A stretch of DNA of 64,000 nucleotides from Pseudomonadota bacterium (GCA_947505245.1 CANNIZ010000001.1:1-64000); one strand, 5' to 3'. Positions 44,979 to 54,983 are shown, counted from the stretch's first letter. Notes: generated from the letters alone by a model not told the origin. Numbers and translations: made by a program.

Positions 44979-45536
44979 ATGCAGGTCCTCGATGTCCCCG
45001 ACGAGCTGGTCCGCCGCCTGTCGCGCGCCGAATACGAGGCGTTGGGGCGGATGGGCGCGTTCGACGATCAGAAGGTCGAGCTGCTGTTCGGAGTGATCGT
45101 CCGCATGAGCCCTATCGGTCCTCCCCACGTGTGGGCGTCGAACCGCCTCGCGCAGGCCCTGATCGTCGCGCTCGGCGACCGCGCGTTCGTCGCGAACCAG
45201 TCGTCGTTCGCCGCCTCGGATGACAGCGAGCCCGAGCCCGACATCGCCGTGTACCCGCCGAAGGACTACCGCCGCGAGCTGCCGAGCGAGGCGTGGCTGA
45301 TCATCGAGGTGGCCGACTCCTCGCTCAAGCGCGATCGCAACGTCAAGGCCGCGTTGTACGCGTCCATCGGCGTTCCCGAGTACTGGATCGTCGACCTCGT
45401 CCATGGCCTCGTGCTGGTGCACCGCGATCCGGTCGACGGCGCCTACCTGTCGCTCACCAGCGTTCCGCACGGCGGCACCCTGACTCCCGCGGCGTTCCCT
45501 GACGTTGCGATACCGACGAACGACTTTCTCCCCTGA
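44979..45536 (+). CDS. Uma2 family (DUF820) restriction-endonuclease-fold protein
   Basis: This 185-residue protein has a PD-(D/E)XK-like core: EPEPDIAVYPPKDY, AWLIIEVADSS, then KAALYASIGVPEYWIVDLV. Uma2 proteins are widespread in cyanobacteria and myxobacteria and their biological role is unsettled. Its TGA shares one base with the ATG of the prepilin peptidase gene, so the two are read together. A second Uma2 protein occurs at 55365. Confidence 0.85.
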   Translation: MQVLDVPDELVRRLSRAEYEALGRMGAFDDQKVELLFGVIVRMSPIGPPHVWASNRLAQALIVALGDRAFVANQSSFAASDDSEPEPDIAVYPPKDYRRELPSEAWLIIEVADSSLKRDRNVKAALYASIGVPEYWIVDLVHGLVLVHRDPVDGAYLSLTSVPHGGTLTPAAFPDVAIPTNDFLP

Positions 45537-46054
45537 TGCCCACGCTCCCCGTCGGCATGGCTGCGTTTGGGCTCGCGATCGCGTGTGTGACGGATCTCCG
45601 CGAGGGAAAGATCCCGAACGAGCTCACGTTCTCGCTCATGCTCATCGGCCTCGTGGTCAACACCTTCCTCGGAGATCCCCTCCTCGGCGTGCTCGGCTTC
45701 GCCCTCGCGACCGCGATTCACTTCCCGCTGTTCGCGCTCGGCGTGGAAAAGGGCGGCGACGCGAAGCTGCTCATGGGCCTCGGCGCGCTCGGCGGCTGGC
45801 GCCTGCTGCTCGAGACGACGGGCTGGTACGCGATCGTCTACATTCCCGTCGGATTCGCGGTCCTCGCGGTGTCAGGCCAGCTCCCGAACCTGAAGAACAA
45901 GGCGCTGTGGCTGTACCAGCGCGCGCTCGCGAAACAGAACGGCTCCGAGTTCAAGGGCGAGGAGCCGCCGAACACGATGCTGAAGACCGCGCCGGTGATC
46001 GCGGCCGCGTGGGCGCTGGCGTACGCCACGACGTGGCTCGAACGCCTGTTTTAG
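45536..46054 (+). CDS. A24 prepilin peptidase, TadV/CpaA-like
   Basis: This 172-residue membrane protease has the two catalytic aspartates in VTDLREGKIPN (Asp20) and KGGDAKLLMG (Asp75), the small CpaA/TadV arrangement. It would process the Flp pilins and the TadE-like pseudopilins encoded in this window (about 34 kb upstream and 13 kb downstream). It is converged on by the VWA lipoprotein gene, 5 bp away. Confidence 0.88.
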   Translation: MPTLPVGMAAFGLAIACVTDLREGKIPNELTFSLMLIGLVVNTFLGDPLLGVLGFALATAIHFPLFALGVEKGGDAKLLMGLGALGGWRLLLETTGWYAIVYIPVGFAVLAVSGQLPNLKNKALWLYQRALAKQNGSEFKGEEPPNTMLKTAPVIAAAWALAYATTWLERLF

Positions 46055-46059
46055 GCTGG

Positions 46060-47664
46060 CTACCCGCCGCAGTCCGGCATCACTTCGTAGTCGATGCGCA
46101 CCAGAGCGCCGCCGGGCGGGATCTCGTCCGGGTCGAACACCACGCTGTTCCCAGCGCCCTCGTACGCCCAGCCGCCGACCACTCGCACGCCGTCTACATG
46201 GATGTCGATCGTCTCCGGCACCGGGTGCTCGGCGAGCGCGAACCGTTGCCGCTCCGTGATGGAGCCGAGCGCTACCGACTCGAGGTTGACGGCCCAGTCG
46301 GTCGCGCAGATCGACACGAACTGCCCGCCGGTGAGGTTGACCGCGTCCACGTACCGCCGCGCCGGCTCGGCCTGGATACACGGCGACTGCGGCACGTCAC
46401 CTACGATCGCGTGCACGCGAACCAACTCGGACGCCCCGCCCTTGAGCGCGAACCAGCCGTTCACGTAGTCGGCTACGGGCGTGATGCCCTGCTCGTTCTC
46501 GTCGGAGAGGATCACGACCGACAGCGTCGCCTCGTCGCGCCAGAAGTCCCCGCCCGCGCCGCCGTCTCCGCCAGGCTGCGTCGAAAGCCACGCCGTCTCG
46601 AGGCCGACCTCCGTGGCCGACCCATCAACGTCGGCGCCCAGCGCCTGACTGGAGAACTCGGACGCCGGATCGGCCGTGTTGCGCGTAATCACCGGGCCAA
46701 GAAATTCGCCTTGGGACGGATGGCGGCCGAGGCCCGTGTTGTCCGTGGTGATCACCGCGAGCCGCCAGTCGCTGTCTGCGGCGGTGAGCGTGTCCACGAA
46801 CACCTGGAAGTTGTCCGCGAGGTTCGTCTGCTCCTCGTACATCGAGCAGCTGTTGTCCACGACGAACAACACGTCCGCGCCGGTGCGGATCGGCTGGTCC
46901 CAGCTCTCCTGCCGGTGGCGGTACGGGCGCGGCTCCACGGTGGCCGTCGCGGTCACGTCCGGCGAGCGCGGGTCGTTCGATGACACCGTGAAATAGGCGG
47001 TCTGCTGGAGATCGTGCAGCGCGTGCACGTCGACGTCCACGGTCGTCTGGGCACCCGGGACCAGCGTGAACGGCAGCGCCAACACCGACGTCATCGAGAA
47101 GTCCGGTGTTGGCCGGGTGAGCTCGAGGTCGGTCACGCGCAGGTCATCGGTGCCGACGTTGCGGATCGTCCACGGCTGGTTCAGGTCGCAGCCGAGGAAC
47201 GGCTCACCGAAGTCGTGGTTCATCGGCGTGAGCTCGATCACCGGCGCGATGCCGGTGCCCGACACGTCCACCGTCGCCTGGGGCTGGTCGGCGTCGTTGC
47301 TGTCGATCAACACGCGCGACGCGGACTCGCCCGCGGTCACCGGCGCGAACGTCACGGTGAAGTCCGTCGTCGAGCCGGGTGCGATCACGATCGAGCCGAG
47401 GGAGCCTACGTCGAACGGCTCGCCCGCGTCTGCGAGCGCCAACCCGTGCACCTCGAGGTCCGCCTCGCAGGTGCTGCGGATCGTGACGAACTCGGTGCGC
47501 GGCGGGTCGTTCGCGGGGTTGAGCGCGCCGAACTCGATGGACGGCGGATCGACGGCGATGCACGCCTTCGGCTGCGGCAGGTCGACCGGGTCTTCTTCCG
47601 TCACGAGCGAGCTGTCGTTCTTGCAGGCGGCGAGCAGCCCACACGCGATCACGAGCCGACGCAT
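46060..47664 (-). CDS. lipoprotein with choice-of-anchor-D (HYDIN-like) domains and VWA domain
   Basis: This 534-residue protein has lipobox LLAAC. Two beta-sandwich domains of the ASPM-SPD-2-Hydin/choice-of-anchor-D type follow (SIEFGALNPANDPPRTEFVT, then NHDFGEPFLGCDLNQPWTIR). A von Willebrand A domain comes next, with MIDAS DNSCS near residue 268 (VLFVVDNSCSMYEEQ), and a C-terminal beta domain. It probably mediates metal-dependent adhesion at the surface. It lies 39 bp downstream of the HEAT membrane protein gene. Confidence 0.83.
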   Translation of the reverse strand: MRRLVIACGLLAACKNDSSLVTEEDPVDLPQPKACIAVDPPSIEFGALNPANDPPRTEFVTIRSTCEADLEVHGLALADAGEPFDVGSLGSIVIAPGSTTDFTVTFAPVTAGESASRVLIDSNDADQPQATVDVSGTGIAPVIELTPMNHDFGEPFLGCDLNQPWTIRNVGTDDLRVTDLELTRPTPDFSMTSVLALPFTLVPGAQTTVDVDVHALHDLQQTAYFTVSSNDPRSPDVTATATVEPRPYRHRQESWDQPIRTGADVLFVVDNSCSMYEEQTNLADNFQVFVDTLTAADSDWRLAVITTDNTGLGRHPSQGEFLGPVITRNTADPASEFSSQALGADVDGSATEVGLETAWLSTQPGGDGGAGGDFWRDEATLSVVILSDENEQGITPVADYVNGWFALKGGASELVRVHAIVGDVPQSPCIQAEPARRYVDAVNLTGGQFVSICATDWAVNLESVALGSITERQRFALAEHPVPETIDIHVDGVRVVGGWAYEGAGNSVVFDPDEIPPGGALVRIDYEVMPDCGG

Positions 47665-47703
47665 CGACCCTCCAACCCTGAAAATACCTCACCCGACGCC
47701 CGA

Positions 47704-49809
47704 TCACCAGTGATCGATCACCACGATCGCACCCGGCACCGAACCGTCTGGAGTAGCGAACACCGTCGGGACGACCGCGAACCGCGCCGTCGTCGACGGT
47801 GGGACGAGGAACGCGACGTCGCGCGTCTTTCCGGCGAGTGAGGTCCCGAGCAGGGCGCCGCCCGCGAACCCGACGGTAGCCCCCGCCAGCGAGGTGCCGA
47901 GGATGACGTCGCCGTTGCTGCTCGCGAAGCTCGCGCCGAGCGCCGCGGCCGACCCGCCGAGCACGCCGCCGGCGTCCGCGAGCCCGACCACCAGCACCGG
48001 GACGTTCACGCGCGGGCTCATGACGACGGCGCCGACGCCGAGGCCGACGCCGGACCCGACCAGCGCGGACGGCAACCACCGGCGATCGCCGCGATCGCCC
48101 GGGACAGCGAGCTCGTTGGTGACGCCCGCGACGTAGCCTCCCACCAGCCCCAACGACACCGCAGCGAACGAACTCGTCGCGGGGATGTCGAGGTGGGACG
48201 TGCTCACCGCCGCCACCGCGCCGACCACCGACGGCACGAGCAGCAATGGCGCGTTCGACACAGGCCGGCCCGCGTCCCTGCGCACCTGCACCCAGCCCGC
48301 CGTCTGCGCCCCTGCGAAGCCGGTCGCGACCACGATCGCCACGCCGTCGCTCCACTCGGGCGGGTTCTTGTTTCGCGACGCGAGCACGCCGCCCACCAGC
48401 ACGCCGCCCGTCGCACCGACGAGCGTCCCGATCTCGGGGAGCTCGGTGGAGTCGTCCGGATCGAGCAGCAGCCCGCCGCCCCACCCGAGCCCGGCCCCCA
48501 ACGCGACCCCGAGGGCGGCGCCCCCGACGACGTCCGGCTCGAGCTCTACCGGCGCAGCGAGCGCGTAGGCGGCGAGCGCCCCGGCGCCGGCACCCGCGAA
48601 CGGGAGGGGCCACCGATCGGCCCCGCCGCGCGGCGCGAGCAGCCCCGCAGTGAAGCCGTAGCTCGCCGCGAGCGTGATCATCACGCCGTCGGCCGTGGAG
48701 AGCTTCACGTGGGGAGCCGCGAGCTGCCCGATCACGTCGCCGGCTACGAATCCGATCCCCGCGGCGAGATCGACGGCCCCTTCACCGCCAGTGATGCCGC
48801 GGCGCTCGACGACCAGGCTCGACAACGTGAGCGCGAGCGTGCCGGAGAGCGCGGCGGCTTCGAAGCCGTCATGCGTCGTCCCGCGGTGGGCGCGGCGAAG
48901 CAGGAACCCCGTACCGAAGCCCGCGGTCTCCCCGGCGAGGCCACCGATCAACGACCACCGCTCGGGGTCGAGCGGGGCGAGGCCGCGCCCCAAAAAGTGC
49001 CCGCCGAGGCCGAACGCGATGCCGTTCGTGCTGACGAACGCTGCATCGCCGGCCTCCATCGGCCACGCGCGGCCGACGAGGTACGCCGTCGTCGCGCCAG
49101 CCAGCGCGCCCGAACCCGCGCCGAGCGGCCCGAGATCGGTCTGACCGAAGCGGCCCGTCGCGTACAACGTGTAGCCGAGGCCCCAGCCACCGCCCGCCGC
49201 GAGCCAGAACGAGCCGTCCTCTCCGACCTGCCCACCGAGCTCGGAGAGCCGCGTCGGGTAGTTCGCGCGCACCACCTCGAGCATCGTGTCGCGCAGCTCG
49301 AGGGGCACGTTCCGGCGCCGCAGCGTGGCGAGCAACACGTCTTCCGCGTCCACGCCGCCCATGGTCCCGAGGGCGCGCGCGCTCGCCTGCCGCACCTCCA
49401 TCGGCAGGTGCACCTCGAGGAGGAAGCGCGACAGCGGCTCGAGGCCTTCCGAATAGCGACCGAGCGCCTCGACTGACGCCACCGCGATCGCCGGCGACCG
49501 GCTCTCGGCCGCCGCGACCAGCGGAGGAATCGCGCGCGGATCGCGCAGAGTCCCCAGCAATCCGGCCCCTTCGACCGCTCGCTCGTCGGTCATCAGCCAC
49601 AACAGCGCCTGCAAAAGCTCGCGATCGCCCGCGCTGCGGCGGTCCATGTGCGTGCGCATCGCGGCCGCGATCCCGTCGATCGCTTCGGGGTGATCGGCGG
49701 CGAGCCGCAGGCAAACCTCGGCCTCGCGCCCCGCGGCCGCGTCGGCGCACTGCCGCGCGGGGCTCGGCGGTTCCGGCGCCTCCTGCGCGTACGCCGAAGC
49801 GAGGTACAT
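47704..49809 (-). CDS. HEAT-repeat protein with long Gly/Ala-rich multi-pass region
   Basis: This 701-residue protein has a possible signal peptide and HEAT-like repeats at about 75-190 (RDPRAIPPLVAAAESRSPAI, VRQASARALGTMGG). About 450 residues of Gly/Ala-rich segments of glycine-zipper character follow (GAGSGALAGATTAYLVGRAW; GGAALGVALGAGLGWGGGL), suggesting a multi-pass or membrane-inserted architecture. The gene overlaps the kinase gene stop by 1 bp. No function can be assigned. It may be the membrane target or scaffold of that kinase. Confidence 0.7.
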   Translation of the reverse strand: MYLASAYAQEAPEPPSPARQCADAAAGREAEVCLRLAADHPEAIDGIAAAMRTHMDRRSAGDRELLQALLWLMTDERAVEGAGLLGTLRDPRAIPPLVAAAESRSPAIAVASVEALGRYSEGLEPLSRFLLEVHLPMEVRQASARALGTMGGVDAEDVLLATLRRRNVPLELRDTMLEVVRANYPTRLSELGGQVGEDGSFWLAAGGGWGLGYTLYATGRFGQTDLGPLGAGSGALAGATTAYLVGRAWPMEAGDAAFVSTNGIAFGLGGHFLGRGLAPLDPERWSLIGGLAGETAGFGTGFLLRRAHRGTTHDGFEAAALSGTLALTLSSLVVERRGITGGEGAVDLAAGIGFVAGDVIGQLAAPHVKLSTADGVMITLAASYGFTAGLLAPRGGADRWPLPFAGAGAGALAAYALAAPVELEPDVVGGAALGVALGAGLGWGGGLLLDPDDSTELPEIGTLVGATGGVLVGGVLASRNKNPPEWSDGVAIVVATGFAGAQTAGWVQVRRDAGRPVSNAPLLLVPSVVGAVAAVSTSHLDIPATSSFAAVSLGLVGGYVAGVTNELAVPGDRGDRRWLPSALVGSGVGLGVGAVVMSPRVNVPVLVVGLADAGGVLGGSAAALGASFASSNGDVILGTSLAGATVGFAGGALLGTSLAGKTRDVAFLVPPSTTARFAVVPTVFATPDGSVPGAIVVIDHW

Positions 49810-51413
49810 CAGCGGCAGGTGTGCTCCCTGCCGTCGATGATCACCGTCGAGCCGTCCCCGGTCGGGATCGTGCAGGGAAAGTCGACGTCGTCGCCGTGCA
49901 CGCGCACGTTGATCAGCGCGTTCCGCCGAAACGACATGCCTCGCCTGCTCGTGACCGCGCCGCCTGGATCGGCCGTGACCTCAAGGTTCGGGTCGAACTG
50001 GAACGTGACGATCACGTTGTCGACTGCGTCTGCGACGGGATCATCCACGACAACCACGGGGTCCGGGACGACCTCGACCGGGGCCGGCTCGGGCTTCTTC
50101 TTCTCGACCACGGGCTTGATGACGACGGGATCGGGCGCTGCGGGCGCGACGACGGCGACCACGGGAGGTGGCTCGACCACCGGGACCACGACGGGCGGAG
50201 GCTCTGGAGCAGGCGCCACCGGAGTCGCCGGGACCTCCACCGCGGCGCGCGTGGACGCCGCGACGGTGCCGCGCCACGCCTGCCACGTCGTGACCGCGAG
50301 GACCGTTGCAGCTGCGATCGCGAGCGCGAGCATGGCCTGACGCCACCGCGGCGCGTCGGAATCCGCGGCCTTGGGAACCGGGACGATCTGCACGGGCAGC
50401 GGGATCGTCGGCGTCGGCGCGCGGCCGGGGATCGGCGCGGACGTCGTCGGGGCGAGGCCCACCGAGTACGGCTCCGTCATGCCCGACACAAACGTCTCGT
50501 TCGTGTCCTCGTGGACGATGGACCCGTCCGCCGACCCTCGCCGCGCGGGGCGGTTGGCGACGAAGCTCGGTGACCACTCCTTCAGCCCGGGCGCAGGCAG
50601 GAGGTCGGTGATCGCCGCGCAGCGATCGGCCACCCCGCGGGCGGTGGGCCGATCCTCCGGCCGAAACGCACACATCGCCTTCGCGATCTCGTGGATCTCC
50701 GGCCACGGCGCGAGCGGCAGGAGCGCGTGGTCGAGGTCTTCGCGAAAGCCCTCTTCGGCCAGGCGCGGACGCTCGACGGGGACGCCCCCCACGAGCTCGA
50801 TCAGCGTGATGCCGAGCGAGAACACGTCGCTCGGCGCGTCCGACACGCCGTGCAGCCACCGCTCCGGCGCCATGTACCGCGCGGTGCCGAATTGTTGGCT
50901 TCGGGTGCGGGCCTCGCGCGCGTCGAACGTGGCCCGCGCCACGCCGAAGTCCATCACCTTCACGCCGCCGCGGTTCGTCACCATCACGTTCGACGGCTTG
51001 ATGTCGCGGTGAACCACGTTCAGCGGCTCCGTCCCACCCGGCGGGATGGTGCACCACGCGGCGTCGAGCGCGTCGGCCACCGCGTCGACGATCTGCACGG
51101 CCGCGCGCGGCGGGATCGGCCCCTCCTGGCGGGAGAGATCGACCCCGTCCACCGCCTCCATCAAGATCGCGAGCCGCCCGTCGATGCGCGTGAGCCCGTG
51201 GACCCGCACGACGTGGTCGTGGTTCAGCAGCGCGAGCAGCCTCGCCTCGTCTCGCAGGCGCCCGACGAGCTCGTTGTCGTGGCTCCACTGCGGCAACAGC
51301 CACTTCACAGCGAGCCGCTGGACGAACCCTTCGCCGCCGGCGACCTCAGCGAGGTGGACGGCGCCGAACGACCCCTCCCCGAGCGTCTCGATGAGGCGGA
51401 AAGCACGCGGCAT
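49809..51413 (-). CDS. Hanks-type Ser/Thr kinase with transmembrane helix
   Basis: This is a 534-residue kinase. The domain spans about 5-275 (GEGSFGAVHLAE, LAVKWLLP, VVHRDIKPSNVMV, DFGVARATFD, GTARYMAPERW). A linker leads to one membrane helix near 361-380. A Pro/Val-rich extracytoplasmic stretch (PVAPAPEPPPVVVPVVEPPP) precedes a small C-terminal beta domain with two cysteines. All catalytic residues are intact. It sits between the SNF2 gene (9 bp) and the HEAT gene (1-bp overlap), so it is very likely co-transcribed with both. Confidence 0.9.
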   Translation of the reverse strand: MPRAFRLIETLGEGSFGAVHLAEVAGGEGFVQRLAVKWLLPQWSHDNELVGRLRDEARLLALLNHDHVVRVHGLTRIDGRLAILMEAVDGVDLSRQEGPIPPRAAVQIVDAVADALDAAWCTIPPGGTEPLNVVHRDIKPSNVMVTNRGGVKVMDFGVARATFDAREARTRSQQFGTARYMAPERWLHGVSDAPSDVFSLGITLIELVGGVPVERPRLAEEGFREDLDHALLPLAPWPEIHEIAKAMCAFRPEDRPTARGVADRCAAITDLLPAPGLKEWSPSFVANRPARRGSADGSIVHEDTNETFVSGMTEPYSVGLAPTTSAPIPGRAPTPTIPLPVQIVPVPKAADSDAPRWRQAMLALAIAAATVLAVTTWQAWRGTVAASTRAAVEVPATPVAPAPEPPPVVVPVVEPPPVVAVVAPAAPDPVVIKPVVEKKKPEPAPVEVVPDPVVVVDDPVADAVDNVIVTFQFDPNLEVTADPGGAVTSRRGMSFRRNALINVRVHGDDVDFPCTIPTGDGSTVIIDGREHTCR

Positions 51414-51422
51414 TCGTCAAGT

Positions 51423-54400
51423 CTAACCCGTAGCCGGGTCCCCGTACGACAACAGGGCCACCAGCTCGTCCAGTGGGAGGGAAGCCGCTTTTCCGGCGTC
51501 GCCGAGAACGCCGTCCACCAACGCGCGTTTTTCCCCTTGCAACGCCACGATCGCCTCCTCCACCGTGCCGCGGGCGACCAGCTTGTACACCGTGACCGGC
51601 CGATCCTGCCCGATTCGATGCGCGCGATCGGAAGCTTGATCCTCGACCGCCGGGTTCCACCACGGGTCCAGGTGAATGACGTACGTAGCGGCTGTCAGAT
51701 TTAGCCCGGTACCACCCGCCTTGAGCGAGATCAGGAACACGTCGCCGTCGCCCTGTTGGAACCGGTCCACCTCCTCCTGGCGCACCGCCGCCGAAGTGGA
51801 GCCGTCCAGGTATCGGAGCTTGACCCCATCCGCGGCCAACATCTCGCGCACGATGCCGAGCAGCGAAACGAATTGGCTGAACACCAGCGCCTGGTGGCCC
51901 TCCTCGCGCAGCTCCGCAACGATCTCCCGCAAGCGCTCGAGCTTGGCGGACGTGCGCGGCAGGGTCTTGTCGACGAGGTGCGCGGAACACGCTGTCTGCC
52001 GCAGCGCGGTGAGCGCCGCGAGCACGAGCACCCGCTGGTTCTGCGCGGGAAGGTCGCGCCGACCCAGGTCGCGCAGCGCCGCCGTGCGCCACAAATCGTA
52101 GACCGCCCGCCCCGCCGGGTCGAGGTCGATCGGCACGATCACCTCGCTGCGGGCCGGTAGTTCGCTCGCGACGGCGGCCTTTGTACGCCGGAGCAGGAAC
52201 GGCGCGAGCAGCCTTCCGAGCGCCTCGCGAGCGCTTTCATCGGCGTTTCGCTCGATCGGCGTCGCGAACCGGTCGCGGAACGACCGGCTGTCGCCGAGCA
52301 GCCCGGGAACCGCGAGATCGACCAGGCTCCACAGGTCGGACAGGCGGTTCTCGAGCGGCGTGCCGGTGAGCACCACCCGAAACGCAGCGGACAACGCGCG
52401 GGCCGACTTCGCGCGCCGCGTGGTGGCGTTCTTCGTCGCCTGCGCCTCGTCGAAAACGATGGTCGCGAACCGCACGCTCCGCAGCGCCTCCTCGTCCCGT
52501 ACGAGCAGGTCCCACGACGTGACGAGCACCGTCCCCGGCAGAGGCGCGCCGACGTCGCGGCTCGCCCCGTGGTGGACGTGGACCGTGAGCCCCGGCGCGA
52601 ACCGCGCGGCCTCGCGCACCCAATTCGTCATCACCGACGTGGGCGCGATCACGAGCTGCGGGCCTTCGTGAGCGCGCGACACCAGGAGCGCCAGCGCCTG
52701 CACCGTCTTGCCGAGGCCCATGTCGTCACACAGCAGGCCCCCCGTGGTCCACACCGCGAGCCGCGCGAGGAACCGGAACCCGGCGAGCTGGTAGTCGCGC
52801 AGGTCCGCGACGAACCCGACCGGGAGCACAGGCTCGCTGGCGAGAGCCCCGCGCCACCGGTCGAACGCGAGCCGGAACGGCACGTCGCCGTCGATCACAG
52901 CGTCCGAAGCAAGCTCCCCGAGCACCCCGGCGGCCGCCTCGGGCACGAGCCAGCGGCCGTCCGCGCCCGTCGTCGCCACCGCGTCGAGCGCGCGCAGATG
53001 CTCCACGAGCGGACCCGCGAGGCGTACGAGGTCGTCGCCGATCACCACGGTCCCGCGCCGCTCGCGCATCGCCGCGACCAGCTCTGCGAGCGGCACCGCG
53101 CGCCCGTCCAGCTGCACCTCACCGCCCACCGCGAGCCAGCGGTCGGCTGTCCCGACGTTCAGCCGCAGATCTTCCGGACGCGGCGCTGGGAGCGCGCGCC
53201 GCCGCGGCCCGGTCCACACCACCGTGTACCCGTCGCGAAGCTGGTCGAGCAGCGTCCACGCCGCGTCCGGGTCGACGATCACCACGCTCGCCGCGAGCAA
53301 CGCGAGCCGCTCGCACACGCCCTCCGCGACGACGCGCTCCGCCTCGAGGTCGCGCCGCCCCTCGACGAGCTTGCCGTCCACCACCTGCCACGCGACACCT
53401 TCGCCCTCACCCGGCGCGTACGACGTGCCGCCGACCCGCATCCGCACGTCCACCGCGAGCCCCTGCCCGCGCGACGCCAACACGACGATCACCTCGCCGA
53501 CGACGTCGATCGCCCCGCCGACGAGCTCCGGGTCCACCTCCGCGGGGGCGACCATCGCGATCTGCGGCCACCGCTCCATCAGCGCCGGCAAGGCGTCCGT
53601 GCGGAACGTGTCGCCCGACTCGCGAAGATCGCCGACCAGCGCGCGCAGCGACGCCCCCGCGGCGTAGACGACCACCTTCGCGCCGCGCCGAAGCGCGAGG
53701 CCGTGTTGCCCGACGCGGATCGCCCCGTCGAGCGCGTTCGCCCCCGCGAGCGCGCCGTCGATCAGCACCACCAGCCGCGCGCCAAACATCGTCGGCACGA
53801 GCCGAAGCCCGATCGCGCCGACAACGACCTCGGCCGGCGCCCCGTCCACGAACACGCGCGGATGCCCAGCCAACCGCCGCAGCGCGGTGAACGTGGCGTC
53901 CCCGTCGTCGCGCGCGGTGAGCACGAGCAGCTCGCGATCGCGCTCGTCGTGGGCCTCGACCGCGCCGCGCACCGCGGGGACGAGCCCGTGCGACGTCACC
54001 GTCACCGGCCGCACCGCGACCTCGCGCGCGAGATCGATGCGCCACCCGAGCGTCGCCGTCGACGTTCGCGGCGCGAGCACCGCGTCGAGCTTGCGCAGGC
54101 GGTCCACCCACATCGGCTCGGCGAGCCAGTCCGCCACCTTCGGCCCGAGCGCGCCGTGCAGCCCGCGCAGCGCCTGGTCCACCACCGCGAGCCCGAGACC
54201 GCACCGCCCGTCCCGCCGCCCACACCCGCACGACAACGCCGGCGCGCCGCGCAGCCCGAGCGCCACCGACCCCGCGAGCGCGCCCGTGCGCGGGCAGGTC
54301 CGCCAGGTCGTCACCACGAGCCCGGCTTTGGTCGGGTCAAGTCGCGCCTCGGCGTCCACCCCGCCAGAAGGCTCCACCTCGGCGCGCAGGCCCGCGCGCA

Positions 54401-54983
54401 CGGCCACCAGCGCCATCCACAGCGACGCAAGCCGCGGGTCCGTCGGCGCGTCGACCGGCAGCGACCGCTCCTCGACGCGGCCCTTCTGCACGGCGTCCGC
54501 CGCGAGCTTGAGCCGGTCGCAAAGCGCCACCTGCACGCGCTCGAGCACCGTCTCCCGCGCGCCCGCCGTCGGGGGCTCCATCAGCGCCGAAAGCACCGAC
54601 CGATCGCCGTACGTCCACGCGCCGCGCGGGTCCACGAGCAGGCGCACCGGCAGGTCGAGCAGGTCGCGAACGCCCGCGTCCGCCGCCCACCGCACCAGCT
54701 CCTCCTTCGGAAGACCCGGCCGAACCTCACCCGTCGCGGTCGCGGCCTCCCGAACCCAGCGCTCCAGCGCCTTGAGCATCGCCATCTGATCGCGCACGAT
54801 CAAGGCGTCGAACGGCCCCGACCCGCGCAACGAACCGATCGGCGCGTCCTCCGAGAGCACGCCCGTGACCCGGTCGCGCTGGGCGCGCGGCAAACGAGAG
54901 AGCACGTCGCGGATGGGCGCCGCGAGCAGCCCCTTCCGCGGCGAGCGCTCGAGGTCCGAGAGGACGCGGTCGAACTCGCGCAT
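51423..54983 (-). CDS. SNF2-family DEAD/DEAH-box ATPase (HepA-like)
   Basis: This is a 1,186-residue protein. The C-terminal two-thirds carry a full SNF2 motor: DDMGLGKT near 752, DEAQ near 843, LTGTPLENRLSDLWSLVDLA near 872, and AGGTGLNLTAATYVIHLDPW with AHRIGQDRPVTVYKL near 1121. The N-terminal 600 residues hold a Cys cluster CGCGRRDGRCGLG at about 250, which looks like a SWIM-type zinc finger that has lost its final His. SNF2 proteins remodel nucleoprotein or RNA polymerase complexes. The target here is unknown. Confidence 0.92.
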   Translation of the reverse strand: MREFDRVLSDLERSPRKGLLAAPIRDVLSRLPRAQRDRVTGVLSEDAPIGSLRGSGPFDALIVRDQMAMLKALERWVREAATATGEVRPGLPKEELVRWAADAGVRDLLDLPVRLLVDPRGAWTYGDRSVLSALMEPPTAGARETVLERVQVALCDRLKLAADAVQKGRVEERSLPVDAPTDPRLASLWMALVAVRAGLRAEVEPSGGVDAEARLDPTKAGLVVTTWRTCPRTGALAGSVALGLRGAPALSCGCGRRDGRCGLGLAVVDQALRGLHGALGPKVADWLAEPMWVDRLRKLDAVLAPRTSTATLGWRIDLAREVAVRPVTVTSHGLVPAVRGAVEAHDERDRELLVLTARDDGDATFTALRRLAGHPRVFVDGAPAEVVVGAIGLRLVPTMFGARLVVLIDGALAGANALDGAIRVGQHGLALRRGAKVVVYAAGASLRALVGDLRESGDTFRTDALPALMERWPQIAMVAPAEVDPELVGGAIDVVGEVIVVLASRGQGLAVDVRMRVGGTSYAPGEGEGVAWQVVDGKLVEGRRDLEAERVVAEGVCERLALLAASVVIVDPDAAWTLLDQLRDGYTVVWTGPRRRALPAPRPEDLRLNVGTADRWLAVGGEVQLDGRAVPLAELVAAMRERRGTVVIGDDLVRLAGPLVEHLRALDAVATTGADGRWLVPEAAAGVLGELASDAVIDGDVPFRLAFDRWRGALASEPVLPVGFVADLRDYQLAGFRFLARLAVWTTGGLLCDDMGLGKTVQALALLVSRAHEGPQLVIAPTSVMTNWVREAARFAPGLTVHVHHGASRDVGAPLPGTVLVTSWDLLVRDEEALRSVRFATIVFDEAQATKNATTRRAKSARALSAAFRVVLTGTPLENRLSDLWSLVDLAVPGLLGDSRSFRDRFATPIERNADESAREALGRLLAPFLLRRTKAAVASELPARSEVIVPIDLDPAGRAVYDLWRTAALRDLGRRDLPAQNQRVLVLAALTALRQTACSAHLVDKTLPRTSAKLERLREIVAELREEGHQALVFSQFVSLLGIVREMLAADGVKLRYLDGSTSAAVRQEEVDRFQQGDGDVFLISLKAGGTGLNLTAATYVIHLDPWWNPAVEDQASDRAHRIGQDRPVTVYKLVARGTVEEAIVALQGEKRALVDGVLGDAGKAASLPLDELVALLSYGDPATG

